Origin: Granulicella sp. dw_53
GTDB lineage: Bacteria > Acidobacteriota > Terriglobia > Terriglobales > Acidobacteriaceae
Length of the DNA stretch: 64,000 nt
Assembly: GCF_018449545.1 (NCBI RefSeq)
Contig: NZ_JAAVUR010000009.1
Location: forward strand, 124,001-188,000
Direction: 5' to 3'
Shown: positions 9,425-18,521 of the stretch, one piece after another
Numbering within the stretch: position 1 is the first letter of the stretch
How the letters are laid out: each line of letters begins with the position of its first letter
The notes under the pieces: model-generated
What the model saw: only the letters and a program-made list of their open reading frames with translations
What the model was told of the DNA's origin: nothing
The model's database searches: none
Translations under genes and position numbers: made by a program

Positions 9425-11104
9425 ATGGCGGCGAATACTTACGACGCAATTGTGATCGGCTCGGGCATGTCCGGCGGCTGGGCCGCCAAGGAGTTGACCG
9501 AAAAAGGCATGCAGACCTTGGTTCTTGAGGCCGGGCGCTCTATCGTTCCGGAGGTCGACTACGTCGAGCATGTCCCACCCTGGGGCGTGAAGTTCCGCGG
9601 TCTGCGAGACCGAAAAGCAGAGTCGATCAACAGACCCATCCAGTCCCAGATAGGCGATGAGTGGAACGCGAAGTTCTTCGTAGATGACAAGGAGAACCCC
9701 TACACGACCGATTCGGATAAGCCATACCTCTTCCTGCGTGGGCGCCACGTCGGCGGCCGTTCCGTCATGTGGGGGCGGCAGACCTATCGCTTAAGCGATC
9801 TCGATTTTGAAGCCAACCTGAAAGAGGGGCTCGGCGTCGACTGGCCGATCCGCTACAAGGACATTGAGCCCTGGTACAACTACGTCGAAGACTTCATCGG
9901 CGTCAGTGGTCAGGCGGAAGGACTTCCTCATCTACCGGACAGCAAGTTTCTTCCTCCCATGGAGATGAACTGCGCGGAGCTGGCGGTCAAAGAAGCGATC
10001 GCTGGGAAGTTTCCGGACGGCCGCATGATGACTATTGGCCGGGTCGCAATTCTGACCGAGTCACACCGCGGACGCGCCGCATGCCATTACTGCGGTCCCT
10101 GCCAGCGCGGGTGCATCACCCGCTCTTACTTCAGCAGCGTCAACTCTACATTGCCAGCCGCGCAGGAGACGGGAAAACTCACCCTGCGTCCCTTCAGCGT
10201 CGTGCATAGCCTGATCTTCGATTCCAAGACCCGGAAGATCACCGGAGTACGAGTGATCGACGGTCAGACTCGCGAAGCAATGGAGTTTCATGCACGCATC
10301 GTCTTTCTTTGCGCATCAACCTTGGAATCCGCACGCATCCTGCTGAACTCCACAACGCCCGAGTTCCCCAACGGCCTCGCCAACTCCAGCGGAGAGCTCG
10401 GCCACAACCTTATGGACCACATCTTTAAGGGTGGCGCAACCGGAACTATCCCTGGCCACGAAGATCACATACAGATGGGCAATCGTCCCAACGGCATCTA
10501 TGTGCCGCGCTTCCGTAACATCAAGCAGAAGCATCCTGCATTCCTGCGAGGCTACGGCTTCCAGGGCGGAGGACACCGCGAGGGGTGGGAGCGGGGCAGC
10601 GATATGCCTGGCTTTGGCGTCGACTTCAAGAATATGCTGAAGAACCCTGGACCGTGGCGCTTCAACTTTACCGGCTTCGGAGAGTGCTTGCCCAATCACG
10701 ATAACCATCTGGAGATCGACAAGAACAAGGTCGATGCCTGGGGTATTCCAGCCTTGAAGATCAACTGCCAATGGAGACCCAACGAACTCGCCATCTACAA
10801 AGACATGTCCGTCACCGCCGCGGAGATGCTGGAGGCCGCCGGGGCTAAAGACATCGTCGCCTCGACGGCGCAGTCGCTGCCCGGAGAAGGCATCCACGAG
10901 ATGGGAAGCGCCCGTATGGGACGAGATCCGAAGACCTCTGTCCTGAACGAGCACAACCAGGCCCACGACGTGAAGAACCTCTTCGTGACCGATGGCTCCT
11001 GCATGGTCTCGTCGGCTTGCGTCAATCCGTCGCTCACTTACATGGCACTCACTGCCCGTGCCTGCGACTATGCCGTGGGGAAGATGAAACGAGGCGAACT
11101 CTAA
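9425..11104 (+). CDS. GMC-family FAD oxidoreductase (catalytic subunit)
   Basis: Flavoprotein dehydrogenase oxidising a sugar, sugar acid or alcohol, 559 residues. The N-terminal Rossmann motif VIGSGMSGGWAAKELTEKG binds FAD. GGRSVMWGRQTYRLSD is the family's second flavin contact. A cysteine cluster CHYCGPCQRGC near residues 220-230 is typical of the gluconate-2-dehydrogenase type. The C-terminal part has EMGSARMG and NPSLTYMALTARA, which contain the active-site region. It begins at the ATG at 9425, two bases after the stop of its small subunit, which probably supplies the export signal. The pair most likely delivers electrons to a quinone or a cytochrome encoded elsewhere. The substrate is not determined. 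Confidence 0.9.
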   Translation: MAANTYDAIVIGSGMSGGWAAKELTEKGMQTLVLEAGRSIVPEVDYVEHVPPWGVKFRGLRDRKAESINRPIQSQIGDEWNAKFFVDDKENPYTTDSDKPYLFLRGRHVGGRSVMWGRQTYRLSDLDFEANLKEGLGVDWPIRYKDIEPWYNYVEDFIGVSGQAEGLPHLPDSKFLPPMEMNCAELAVKEAIAGKFPDGRMMTIGRVAILTESHRGRAACHYCGPCQRGCITRSYFSSVNSTLPAAQETGKLTLRPFSVVHSLIFDSKTRKITGVRVIDGQTREAMEFHARIVFLCASTLESARILLNSTTPEFPNGLANSSGELGHNLMDHIFKGGATGTIPGHEDHIQMGNRPNGIYVPRFRNIKQKHPAFLRGYGFQGGGHREGWERGSDMPGFGVDFKNMLKNPGPWRFNFTGFGECLPNHDNHLEIDKNKVDAWGIPALKINCQWRPNELAIYKDMSVTAAEMLEAAGAKDIVASTAQSLPGEGIHEMGSARMGRDPKTSVLNEHNQAHDVKNLFVTDGSCMVSSACVNPSLTYMALTARACDYAVGKMKRGEL

Positions 11105-11377
11105 TCTGGCGAACCCGTCTTCTGCTGCAGTTTTGGAATTGCAGACAATTCCTAGCGTGAATAATCTGTTCACGTCTTCAAAATCTAACAAGTGCGCCGT
11201 TAACTTCCTTCAGAAGTTCATCTTGAATAGCTCAAAGGACGCCGCCCGTGACAATAATGAGACATCTCGGTGACTTTCTTGTGACAACTGGCTCTCATCT
11301 TTAATCAAGACTGAATTGGTCGTAAATAATTAGGACCAAATCTGTCGCAAATGAGATTCTGCGGCTCCAAGGAAATC

Positions 11378-13759
11378 ATGTCGCCCTGCTGTTTCAAGAC
11401 TAATCTGCTCGCCTGCGTCCTTGCCCTCTTCACAACACTCTCTGCCGCCGCACAATCTGCATCCATCCACGGCACTGTTCTTGATCCCACCGGCGCGGCT
11501 GTCAATGGCGCTTGCGTCTCTCTCATTGGCCATGGTATCCACCAAACCACAACCTCTGACCCCGGCGGGGCGTATGGCTTCTCGACGCTTCAGGGCGGTA
11601 GCTACACGCTCAGCGTTGAAGTCGCCGGCTTTGGCCGCTATGAAAACTCCTCCATTCATGTCGCTGCGGACAAGCCGCTCGACTGGCGAGTCCAACTGCA
11701 ATTGGAGTCTGCCTCGCAGTCCATCATCGTACAGGGGAATGTCGAAACGCTCGAACAGACGCCCACGGTTGGCAAGACCGGCACCATTCTTCAGGACATT
11801 CCGCAGAGCATCTCGGTCATCGGCCATCAACTTTCCGAGCAGCAGGGCGACCTCGTCCTTCAAGACACCGTGCGCAACGCCAGCGGTGTCATCCAGGGCG
11901 GCAGCGACGGGTTCGGCTTCGCGGACCGCTTTCAGATCCGAGGTCTCGAGGCCCGCATCTTCAATGACGGTTTCTCCGACGGAGACGAACGAAATGGCAT
12001 TCCGCACTCGCTCAACGGCGTCGAACGCGTTGAGATTCTTGAAGGGCCCGGCTCCTCGCTTTTTGGTAGCGGACCTCCCGGAGGTACCATCAACCTCGTC
12101 CACTACACGCCGTCACCTAGGTTTGGCGCGGGCGCACAGTTCCAGGCGGGATCGTTCGGTCTCTACTCCGGGACGACGTTCCTCACTGGCGGCACCGGCT
12201 TGCAAGGACTAGATTACCGTGTCGATGGCATGGCGCAGCACGAGGACGGCTTCCGCTCTCTCGCTGCTGCCGATTACGAACTGCGCCCCGTGCTTGGCCT
12301 GACCACGGCCCACAATGTTCTTCTGCTGGCCTTTGACGGTCGCGATCTGCAGAGCACGCCCGACCCAGCCGGACTGCTCTACGTCAACCATACGCCTCTT
12401 ACGAGCGTCGGGCGGGAAGCGAAATACTCTACGCCTTTCAGCTTCGGCAACCAGACGATTGGACGCTTTACTGCCTCGGACGTATGGCAGGCAGCCCCCT
12501 TCGTCACCGTGAACAACCGTTTCTCGTACATGTACCGGAACCTGGCGATCCTACGAAATGGCGATGGCGGCACGATCGTCGGAGACGCGTTCACTGGGCG
12601 GCAACTGCGCAGCCAGCACGACACCATCAACGACTTCGACTACGAGGCTGAGCCTGTCTTTACCTTCCGTATCGGTTCAGTACGCAATACTTTACTTACG
12701 GGCGTTGAAGCACAGCACCAGAGCATCTTAGCGAACCGCTCCACTGCCGATCTTCCCAGCATCGCCAACATCTTTGCCCCGGTCATCCCGGAGACGACAC
12801 GGAATGGCCTGGCCTTTCTGCGCGATGCAACGCACTCCGGCTTCCTTGATGATCTCAGTGCCAACTATCAGGGCCTATACGCGACCGACCAGCTCGACCT
12901 CACCAGCCGCTGGAAGCTGCGCATTGGCGGGCGGCAGGATTGGTGGCAGACAAGACTCTCTCCGCAGGTCACTGTGCCGGGGCGGAGTCTGGGTAACGGT
13001 CAACTCATCGAACCTCCCAACGTCTACACGCGCAATGACACGCCGTTTAGCTGGAACGTCGGCACTGTCTATCGCATTCTGCCTGGTGTCTCGACTTTCT
13101 TCGGCGTAGCGCACAGCAATCTCGCGAATTTCAACTCTGAAGCCACACAAAATGGCGTAGAAGCGCCCGAGACTGGAATGCAGTACGAAGCCGGTGTAAA
13201 GGTTGCAGCGCTCAACGACCGCATCATGGTTACGGCCGCTGCCTTTCACGTCATGCGGAATAACGTCTTCTCGCTCGTGAGTGACATCCCCGTCTTCAAT
13301 GACCAGCTCACTCAGGGCGGAGAGGGCAACGTTGAGCTGTCGCTTTCGCGCCACTGGAAGCTGAATACAAATGCCACGGGGATGCACGCCTCACTGACGG
13401 ATAATCCATCTAATCCCGCAGCTACGGGTCGCCGTCCGCAAGGCGTCCCCAATCGTATCGTCAATCTATGGACGAGCTATGACCTTCCGCTCGGCGGCCA
13501 CGACATCATCACTCTCGCCGGTGGCTTTACGAACCGCAGTAGCATGTTTGCCGATCTGCTCAACACGAACTCCATTCCTTCGTATACCACTGCAGATCTC
13601 GTTGTAAACTTCCGCACACATGCATTGACAGGCGCCTTCGGCGTGCGCAACCTGACTGACACACTCTACTTCACTGCCTCCAACGGAGCGGGCGGATTTG
13701 TCGGAGATTCACGCTCATACTTCGGCAAAGTGCAGTTCCGATTCGGCCCTGGACGGTGA
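11378..13759 (+). CDS. TonB-dependent siderophore-type receptor
   Basis: Outer-membrane receptor of 793 residues. It has a signal peptide (LLACVLALFTTLSAAAQ), a carboxypeptidase-regulatory-like domain at about 30-105 (ASIHGTVLDPTGAAV), a plug with IPQSISVIGHQLSEQQ and RVEILEGPGSSLFGSGPPGGTIN, and a barrel ending in VQFRFGPGR. The IPQSISV motif and the barrel pattern belong to the TonB-dependent siderophore receptor group, so ferric-chelate uptake is the best guess. I start at the ATG at 11378, which has AAGGA seven bases upstream; the ATG at 11351 would add nine residues without a good ribosome site. No Fur box is visible with confidence in the 270 bases upstream. Confidence 0.88.
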   Translation: MSPCCFKTNLLACVLALFTTLSAAAQSASIHGTVLDPTGAAVNGACVSLIGHGIHQTTTSDPGGAYGFSTLQGGSYTLSVEVAGFGRYENSSIHVAADKPLDWRVQLQLESASQSIIVQGNVETLEQTPTVGKTGTILQDIPQSISVIGHQLSEQQGDLVLQDTVRNASGVIQGGSDGFGFADRFQIRGLEARIFNDGFSDGDERNGIPHSLNGVERVEILEGPGSSLFGSGPPGGTINLVHYTPSPRFGAGAQFQAGSFGLYSGTTFLTGGTGLQGLDYRVDGMAQHEDGFRSLAAADYELRPVLGLTTAHNVLLLAFDGRDLQSTPDPAGLLYVNHTPLTSVGREAKYSTPFSFGNQTIGRFTASDVWQAAPFVTVNNRFSYMYRNLAILRNGDGGTIVGDAFTGRQLRSQHDTINDFDYEAEPVFTFRIGSVRNTLLTGVEAQHQSILANRSTADLPSIANIFAPVIPETTRNGLAFLRDATHSGFLDDLSANYQGLYATDQLDLTSRWKLRIGGRQDWWQTRLSPQVTVPGRSLGNGQLIEPPNVYTRNDTPFSWNVGTVYRILPGVSTFFGVAHSNLANFNSEATQNGVEAPETGMQYEAGVKVAALNDRIMVTAAAFHVMRNNVFSLVSDIPVFNDQLTQGGEGNVELSLSRHWKLNTNATGMHASLTDNPSNPAATGRRPQGVPNRIVNLWTSYDLPLGGHDIITLAGGFTNRSSMFADLLNTNSIPSYTTADLVVNFRTHALTGAFGVRNLTDTLYFTASNGAGGFVGDSRSYFGKVQFRFGPGR

Positions 13760-13782
13760 ACGAACCTTTCGTACGTGAGAGG

Positions 13783-15231
13783 TCAGCCTCCCGGGTGCAT
13801 GACCTTATGCTGACTTACATCGTCTCCATCCCTGCTCTTCAAGCTGCGGAAGACAATAGTCGAGGCGATGGTCAGGACTCCAAGCGCGATGAGCGCCTTA
13901 TGAATCCCGTGAATCATTTCGACCGGGTTAGAGTGTGTGCTCGGAATGAAAAACGCCGTAGCCATGCCTGCAGTTGCTACACCGAAGCTGATGGACATCT
14001 GCTGCATCGTACTTGCAATGGAACTCGCACTGCTGGCGTCTATTTCCCCGATGTCGGCATAAACGAGTGTATTCATGCTCGTGTATTGCAAAGATGTAAA
14101 GGCTCCATAGAGGAAGGCCTGGAGAACGATAGCCCAAACAGGGGTTCGTAGACCGATAGTTGCAAACACCATGAGAAGGACACCAAGGATCAAGGTATTG
14201 GAGATAAGGACGCCACGATATCCAATACGGCGCAACAGCCGTGGCATGATCGCCTTCATACTCATCGCTGCAATTGCCTGCGGCATGACAAGCAAGCCGG
14301 ATTGAATCGGAGTGAAGCCCAAGCCTACTTGATAGAGGAGCGGCAGGAGAAAGGGCACGCCGCCGATTCCCAGACGAGTGAAGAAACTTCCGCTCACAGC
14401 AGCACGGAACGTGCGGATACGGAATAACTTCAACTGCAGCAAAGGAAATGGAAGGCTGCGAGCATGGACTCCGTAACCAGCCAGCAGCATGAGAGACAAC
14501 GCCAAAAGTCCAGACATCTCCCGCGAACTCAGAGCATGCTCACCGAATATCTCCAACACATATGACAGTAAAGCAATTCCGGAACCGAACAGAATGAGCC
14601 CGACAACGTCGAGCGGATGAGTCTTCTCTTCGCGGTAGTCCGGCAGATGCAAATACACGAGGATCAGGCCTGCCAGGCCAATCGGGATATTGAGGAAAAA
14701 GATGAAGCGCCAGTGAAGATAGGCAACGATCAGGCCGCCCGCGATGGGTCCTAACATGGGAGCGACTAACGCCGGTATCGAAACAAAGCTCATGGTGCGC
14801 AGGAGATCTGACTTGGCAAAGGTTCGGACCAGAGTGAGGCGGCCTACTGGCACCATCATTGCTCCGCCGCAACCCTGCAGGATGCGGCACGCAACGAGCA
14901 GATGGATGTTACCTGAGACTCCGCATAGGAAAGATCCCAGAGTAAATAGACCGATTGCGGATGAGAATACTCTCCGGGTTCCAAATCGATCCGCCATCCA
15001 ACCGCTAATCGGAATAAAGACCGCAAGGCTCAGCGTATAGCTCGCCAGTACCGCTTTCATGCTGAGTGGAGCGACACCAAGCGCTGAAGAAATGGTAGGA
15101 ACTGCAGTGTTGAGAATTGTTGTATCCAACGACTCCATAAAAAATGCGACGGCAACCAGCCAAGGTAGCAGCCTTCGGGAAGCGTCTGATGGACTAGTTG
15201 GAGATGCAAGCGATGAGTCAGATTGATTCAT
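13783..15231 (-). CDS. MFS drug:proton antiporter (DHA2/EmrB-QacA type)
   Basis: Inner-membrane export pump, 482 residues with about 14 hydrophobic helices, the length and count of the DHA2 family. Motif A appears as GWMADRFGTRRVF after the second helix. The antiporter motif C appears as APMLGPIAGG in helix 5. The first helix carries MESLDTTILNTAVPTI, the hallmark D1 motif of EmrB-like pumps. It probably removes toxic organic compounds using the proton gradient. It stands alone, its stop lying 24 bases from the stop of the convergent siderophore receptor, and 185 bases separate it from the next minus-strand gene. The substrate cannot be told. Confidence 0.92.
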   Translation of the reverse strand: MNQSDSSLASPTSPSDASRRLLPWLVAVAFFMESLDTTILNTAVPTISSALGVAPLSMKAVLASYTLSLAVFIPISGWMADRFGTRRVFSSAIGLFTLGSFLCGVSGNIHLLVACRILQGCGGAMMVPVGRLTLVRTFAKSDLLRTMSFVSIPALVAPMLGPIAGGLIVAYLHWRFIFFLNIPIGLAGLILVYLHLPDYREEKTHPLDVVGLILFGSGIALLSYVLEIFGEHALSSREMSGLLALSLMLLAGYGVHARSLPFPLLQLKLFRIRTFRAAVSGSFFTRLGIGGVPFLLPLLYQVGLGFTPIQSGLLVMPQAIAAMSMKAIMPRLLRRIGYRGVLISNTLILGVLLMVFATIGLRTPVWAIVLQAFLYGAFTSLQYTSMNTLVYADIGEIDASSASSIASTMQQMSISFGVATAGMATAFFIPSTHSNPVEMIHGIHKALIALGVLTIASTIVFRSLKSRDGDDVSQHKVMHPGG

Positions 15232-15416
15232 GTGTAGGAACTTGTACGGAGTTGCCCTCTGCGAACATCCTACAGCGCTCCCGCTGCGGCGACAGCGTTT
15301 CCCTATTTGATGAAGAAGGATGGAGTCATTCTCCAGTCAGGGGTAGCAGCTTCCTTCAGCACACTTACAAGGCCTGCAAAAATTGTTCAGATAATAAAAG
15401 TGCCCACCTTCTGAGC

Positions 15417-16304
15417 TCACTCGCTCGTATGGGTTTTAGCACGCAAGGGTTCCACTACGGAGGACATATCCTGACCTGCGTATCCCGCTGCGGCTGCTTG
15501 CTCAAATAAAGCGCGTGCGTTTACGGCAGTGGTCAATTCGACTCCAAGTTCCGCCGCGGCTTTATGAGCGTACTGTAAATCTTTCAGCATTAGGTTGAGG
15601 ACAAAATTAACGGTGTAGTCGTGCCTAGTCATGCGTCCGGAGATATCCGCTAACAGAGGACTCCCTGGGGCGCCGCGTTTCAGAATGTCGAGGGCAAGGT
15701 CGCGATCGAGTCCGCTTCGCTCCAGCCAGGCCATTCCTTCCGCAAGAGAGGCGACTTGAACGCCGCAAAGAAAATTATTTATCAGCTTTATCTTCGCTCC
15801 GGAACCCGACGGGCCAAGGTGCACGATCTGCTTGCTCATAGCCTGCAACACCGGTGTCGCACGGTCTAGAGCTGACGCTGTTCCTCCGACAAAAAAGGTG
15901 AGTTGGCCGCCGGCCGCCTGAAGTCTGCTCCCCGTCACAGGCGCATCCAACAACTCGTTTCCACGGTCATGCGCCTTCGCTCCCAGTTCCACGATCCAGG
16001 AAGGGCTGACGGTGCCGCACTCGATAAGCAGGGCGTCCCAGGTCGCCGCCTGGAGCGCACCTCGCTCTCCCAGCCATGTCTCGCGTGAGGCTGTGTCATC
16101 CGCCAGCATGGAGAGGATGAGGGTGGCACCTTTTGCCGCGTCGGCGGCGGTGTCTGCGACACGAGCTCCTTGTGCGCCGAAGACTTCAGCTTTGGAGCGT
16201 GTACGGTTATAGACCGACAGCTGGAAGCCCGCTTTGAGCAGATTTGTTGCCATGCCTGTGCCCATCGTGCCTAGCCCCAAGAGTGCAACCGATTCCTTTG
16301 ACAT
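15417..16304 (-). CDS. NAD(P)-dependent beta-hydroxyacid dehydrogenase (HIBADH/GarR-like)
   Basis: Cytosolic dehydrogenase of 295 residues. The N-terminal Rossmann motif is LGLGTMGTGMATNLLKAG; the substrate loop with DAPVTGSRLQA matches the family DAPVSGG box; the catalytic lysine lies in GSGAKIKLINNFL. Family members reduce or oxidise 3-hydroxyisobutyrate, tartronate semialdehyde or similar hydroxyacids. A ribosome site AAGGAGA lies just before the ATG. It is the last gene of the six-gene catabolic unit and follows the AraD1-type gene by 20 bases, so a late step of sugar-acid breakdown is likely. Which acid it acts on is open. Confidence 0.87.
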   Translation of the reverse strand: MSKESVALLGLGTMGTGMATNLLKAGFQLSVYNRTRSKAEVFGAQGARVADTAADAAKGATLILSMLADDTASRETWLGERGALQAATWDALLIECGTVSPSWIVELGAKAHDRGNELLDAPVTGSRLQAAGGQLTFFVGGTASALDRATPVLQAMSKQIVHLGPSGSGAKIKLINNFLCGVQVASLAEGMAWLERSGLDRDLALDILKRGAPGSPLLADISGRMTRHDYTVNFVLNLMLKDLQYAHKAAAELGVELTTAVNARALFEQAAAAGYAGQDMSSVVEPLRAKTHTSE

Positions 16305-16324
16305 ACGTATCTCCTTTGCTTTGG

Positions 16325-17338
16325 CTATCCGAGAGAGTGTACGCGAATAGGTTCATGCAACCTTACCTCTTCGACGATCGGATTACGCAGTGCCCGGCCA
16401 AAGCCGTCGAACCGGATCTCCATAACATCGCCGCCTTGCAAGACAACGCCATCTCCGAACGAGAGCGCATTCGCACCGAAGAAATGAACGTGAACGCTAC
16501 CGGGTTGCCGGTGTCCTGCAAATTTGAAATGGTGATGCTCCAGGTTGGCAAGACTATGACACATATTCTGCTCGCCGCTGGCGATCTGCCGGTGCCACAG
16601 CGTCGTTCCATTGCGCTCAATTCGAACTTCACCCTGAACGTCCGTAAAATCTGCATCGACTACCAACTCCGGTCCTATACTGCATGCCCGCAGCTTCGAT
16701 CCCGCGAGGTTCAGGTAGTTTCGCTTCTCGAATTTATGATCCGAGAACTCGTTGCCTACGACGAAACCGAGACGATAGGGGACTCCTGCGTCATCGAGCA
16801 GATAGATCCCAGCCATCTCTGCCTCCTCACCACCATCCTCTGCATGGCCAGGAATCTCTAGCGCCTCAAAGGGAGCTCTCACCATGAAGCCGTCGCCCTT
16901 ATAGAACCACTCCGGCGCGACGCCTATCTTTCCTTCTGTAGGGCTTCCTCCTGCTACGCCCCATTGGAACATTCGCATGCTGTCGGTCACAGCTTCCGTC
17001 TGTTTCGGTTGGTCTGAGATATGCATTGCCTGCCGTTCTTTGGCGCTGCCAATATGTGTCAGACCTGTGCCAGTGACCAACATTCTCGAAGGCTCACCGG
17101 GTACGTCAATAGGACTAAGCAGACGCCACGGAGAGTTGCCGCTATAGACATCGTCGTAAAGCAGTAACTCGCCCGTCGCCAGTGACGTCGCAAGCTCTGT
17201 TATTGAAGTACGTCGCCTTATACACAGTTGTGCCAACTCATAGATCGACGTAACCTCGTTGAGGCATTGGAGGAAAGGTTCTTTGACTAGCGCAACACGT
17301 CGCGAGAGCGAATTAGCGATCTGAACGAGATGTATCAT
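16325..17338 (-). CDS. AraD1/GguC-type FAH-fold enzyme
   Basis: A 337-residue protein of the GguC/AraD1 group. The C-terminal two thirds have the fumarylacetoacetate-hydrolase fold. Visible family marks are GVAPEWFYKGDGFMVR, an acidic metal-site motif EEAEMAGIY, VGNEFSDHKFEKRNYL and a conserved lysine in NLAGSKLRACS. Known relatives include FAH-fold 2-keto-3-deoxy-pentonate dehydratases (XylX/AraD1 type) and diketo-acid hydrolases. In this operon it follows a sugar-acid dehydratase, so a role on the 2-keto-3-deoxy acid that enzyme makes is the simplest reading. Its own product could be an alpha-ketoglutarate-semialdehyde-type intermediate, but that is inference. It begins 10 bases after the dehydratase stop. 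Confidence 0.8.
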   Translation of the reverse strand: MIHLVQIANSLSRRVALVKEPFLQCLNEVTSIYELAQLCIRRRTSITELATSLATGELLLYDDVYSGNSPWRLLSPIDVPGEPSRMLVTGTGLTHIGSAKERQAMHISDQPKQTEAVTDSMRMFQWGVAGGSPTEGKIGVAPEWFYKGDGFMVRAPFEALEIPGHAEDGGEEAEMAGIYLLDDAGVPYRLGFVVGNEFSDHKFEKRNYLNLAGSKLRACSIGPELVVDADFTDVQGEVRIERNGTTLWHRQIASGEQNMCHSLANLEHHHFKFAGHRQPGSVHVHFFGANALSFGDGVVLQGGDVMEIRFDGFGRALRNPIVEEVRLHEPIRVHSLG

Positions 17339-17348
17339 TTTCGTTCCC

Positions 17349-18521
17349 CTATCCGATCACGTTGAAGCGCTTGAGAGACTCTTCGTTTACGGTGAGTCCA
17401 AGCCCTGGAACGTGCTCATCGAGCTCGATGTAGCCATTCTTCGGGATCGGCTCTCCGTCAAAGATGTACCAGAAGAGCTCGTTCCCGACTTCGACATCCA
17501 CCTTAGGAAAGAACTCGGCGATGGGAGAGTTTAGGTTCGCCATCACCACATGGTAGTTATGCATCTGCCCTGCATGCGGAACGACCGGGATCTGGAATGA
17601 CTCTGCCAGTGCTGAGATCTTGCGTGCCTGACTGATACCACCGACTCGGTTCGTATCGAATTGAATGTAGTCCAAGGCGTTCGCCTCCAGTAGATCGCGA
17701 AAGCCGAAGATGGTGAACTCGTGTTCACCACCGGCAATGGGGACACGGCCGTAGCTTTTTAATTCTTTATAACCGCGTGTGTCATCCGGGATGACGGGCT
17801 CTTCCAACCAGCGCAGGTTGAAGGGCTCCAGCAGCGGCAACATGCGTTTCGCATAATCCAGCGTCCACCCCATATATGCATCAACCATGAGATCGATGCC
17901 GTCGCCGATGACCTCTCGCACTGTGCGAATCAGCTCGATGTTCTTTCGCATGCCAGCGGCTCCATCGACTGGCCCCCAACCGAAGCGTAGCTTCATCGCC
18001 TGGTATCCCTCGTCCTTATATCTCTGAGCCTCTCCCCGTAGTTGATCCAAAGGCATAGAGTAGAGTCGGCTTGCATAGACCGGGATGCGCTCCTTTGTCC
18101 GACCGCCGAGTAATCGATAGACGGGCTGCTTTGTATCCTTGCCGAGGATATCCCAGAGTGCGATATCGACTGCCGAGATGGCTGTCATCGCCACGCCTTT
18201 GCGTCCGAATGCCATGGTTCGCCGATACATCTGTTGCCAAAGATACTCGGTGTCCCAAGGATCCGCGCCGATCAGCAAAGGCTTAAGGTACGTGTCAATA
18301 AGTGTCTTTGTAACCAGTGGAGACAACGCGGCATTGCCAAGACCCACTAGCCCTGTGTCGGTAAAGATTTCGACCAGTACCCAACCGTGAAAGGCAAAAT
18401 TACCCATCGACGCATCGCGAAAGGTTACGAGGTCCATCGGGTTCGTGCAGAAGTGAGGAGGGAGCGGAACCGTCTTACCCTCCCATTGAACGACGCGCGT
18501 GCGCACTTCGGTAATCTTCAT
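17349..18521 (-). CDS. Enolase-superfamily sugar-acid dehydratase (rhamnonate-dehydratase-like)
   Basis: Mandelate racemase/muconate lactonizing type enzyme, 390 residues, cytosolic and Mg-dependent. Metal ligands are visible at Asp214 (MVDAYMGW), Glu240 (WLEEPV) and Glu266 (GGEHEF); the general base histidine is His316 in VVPHAGQMHNYH, paired with Asp289. The segment LRFGWGPVDGAAGMRKN and the VVPHxxxxxxxH ending closely resemble E. coli L-rhamnonate dehydratase (RhmD), whose relatives also act on L-mannonate and L-lyxonate. It should remove water from an aldonic acid to give a 2-keto-3-deoxy acid. It overlaps the transporter gene by ATGA, showing translational coupling. The exact sugar acid is not decided by sequence alone. 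Confidence 0.85.
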   Translation of the reverse strand: MKITEVRTRVVQWEGKTVPLPPHFCTNPMDLVTFRDASMGNFAFHGWVLVEIFTDTGLVGLGNAALSPLVTKTLIDTYLKPLLIGADPWDTEYLWQQMYRRTMAFGRKGVAMTAISAVDIALWDILGKDTKQPVYRLLGGRTKERIPVYASRLYSMPLDQLRGEAQRYKDEGYQAMKLRFGWGPVDGAAGMRKNIELIRTVREVIGDGIDLMVDAYMGWTLDYAKRMLPLLEPFNLRWLEEPVIPDDTRGYKELKSYGRVPIAGGEHEFTIFGFRDLLEANALDYIQFDTNRVGGISQARKISALAESFQIPVVPHAGQMHNYHVVMANLNSPIAEFFPKVDVEVGNELFWYIFDGEPIPKNGYIELDEHVPGLGLTVNEESLKRFNVIG

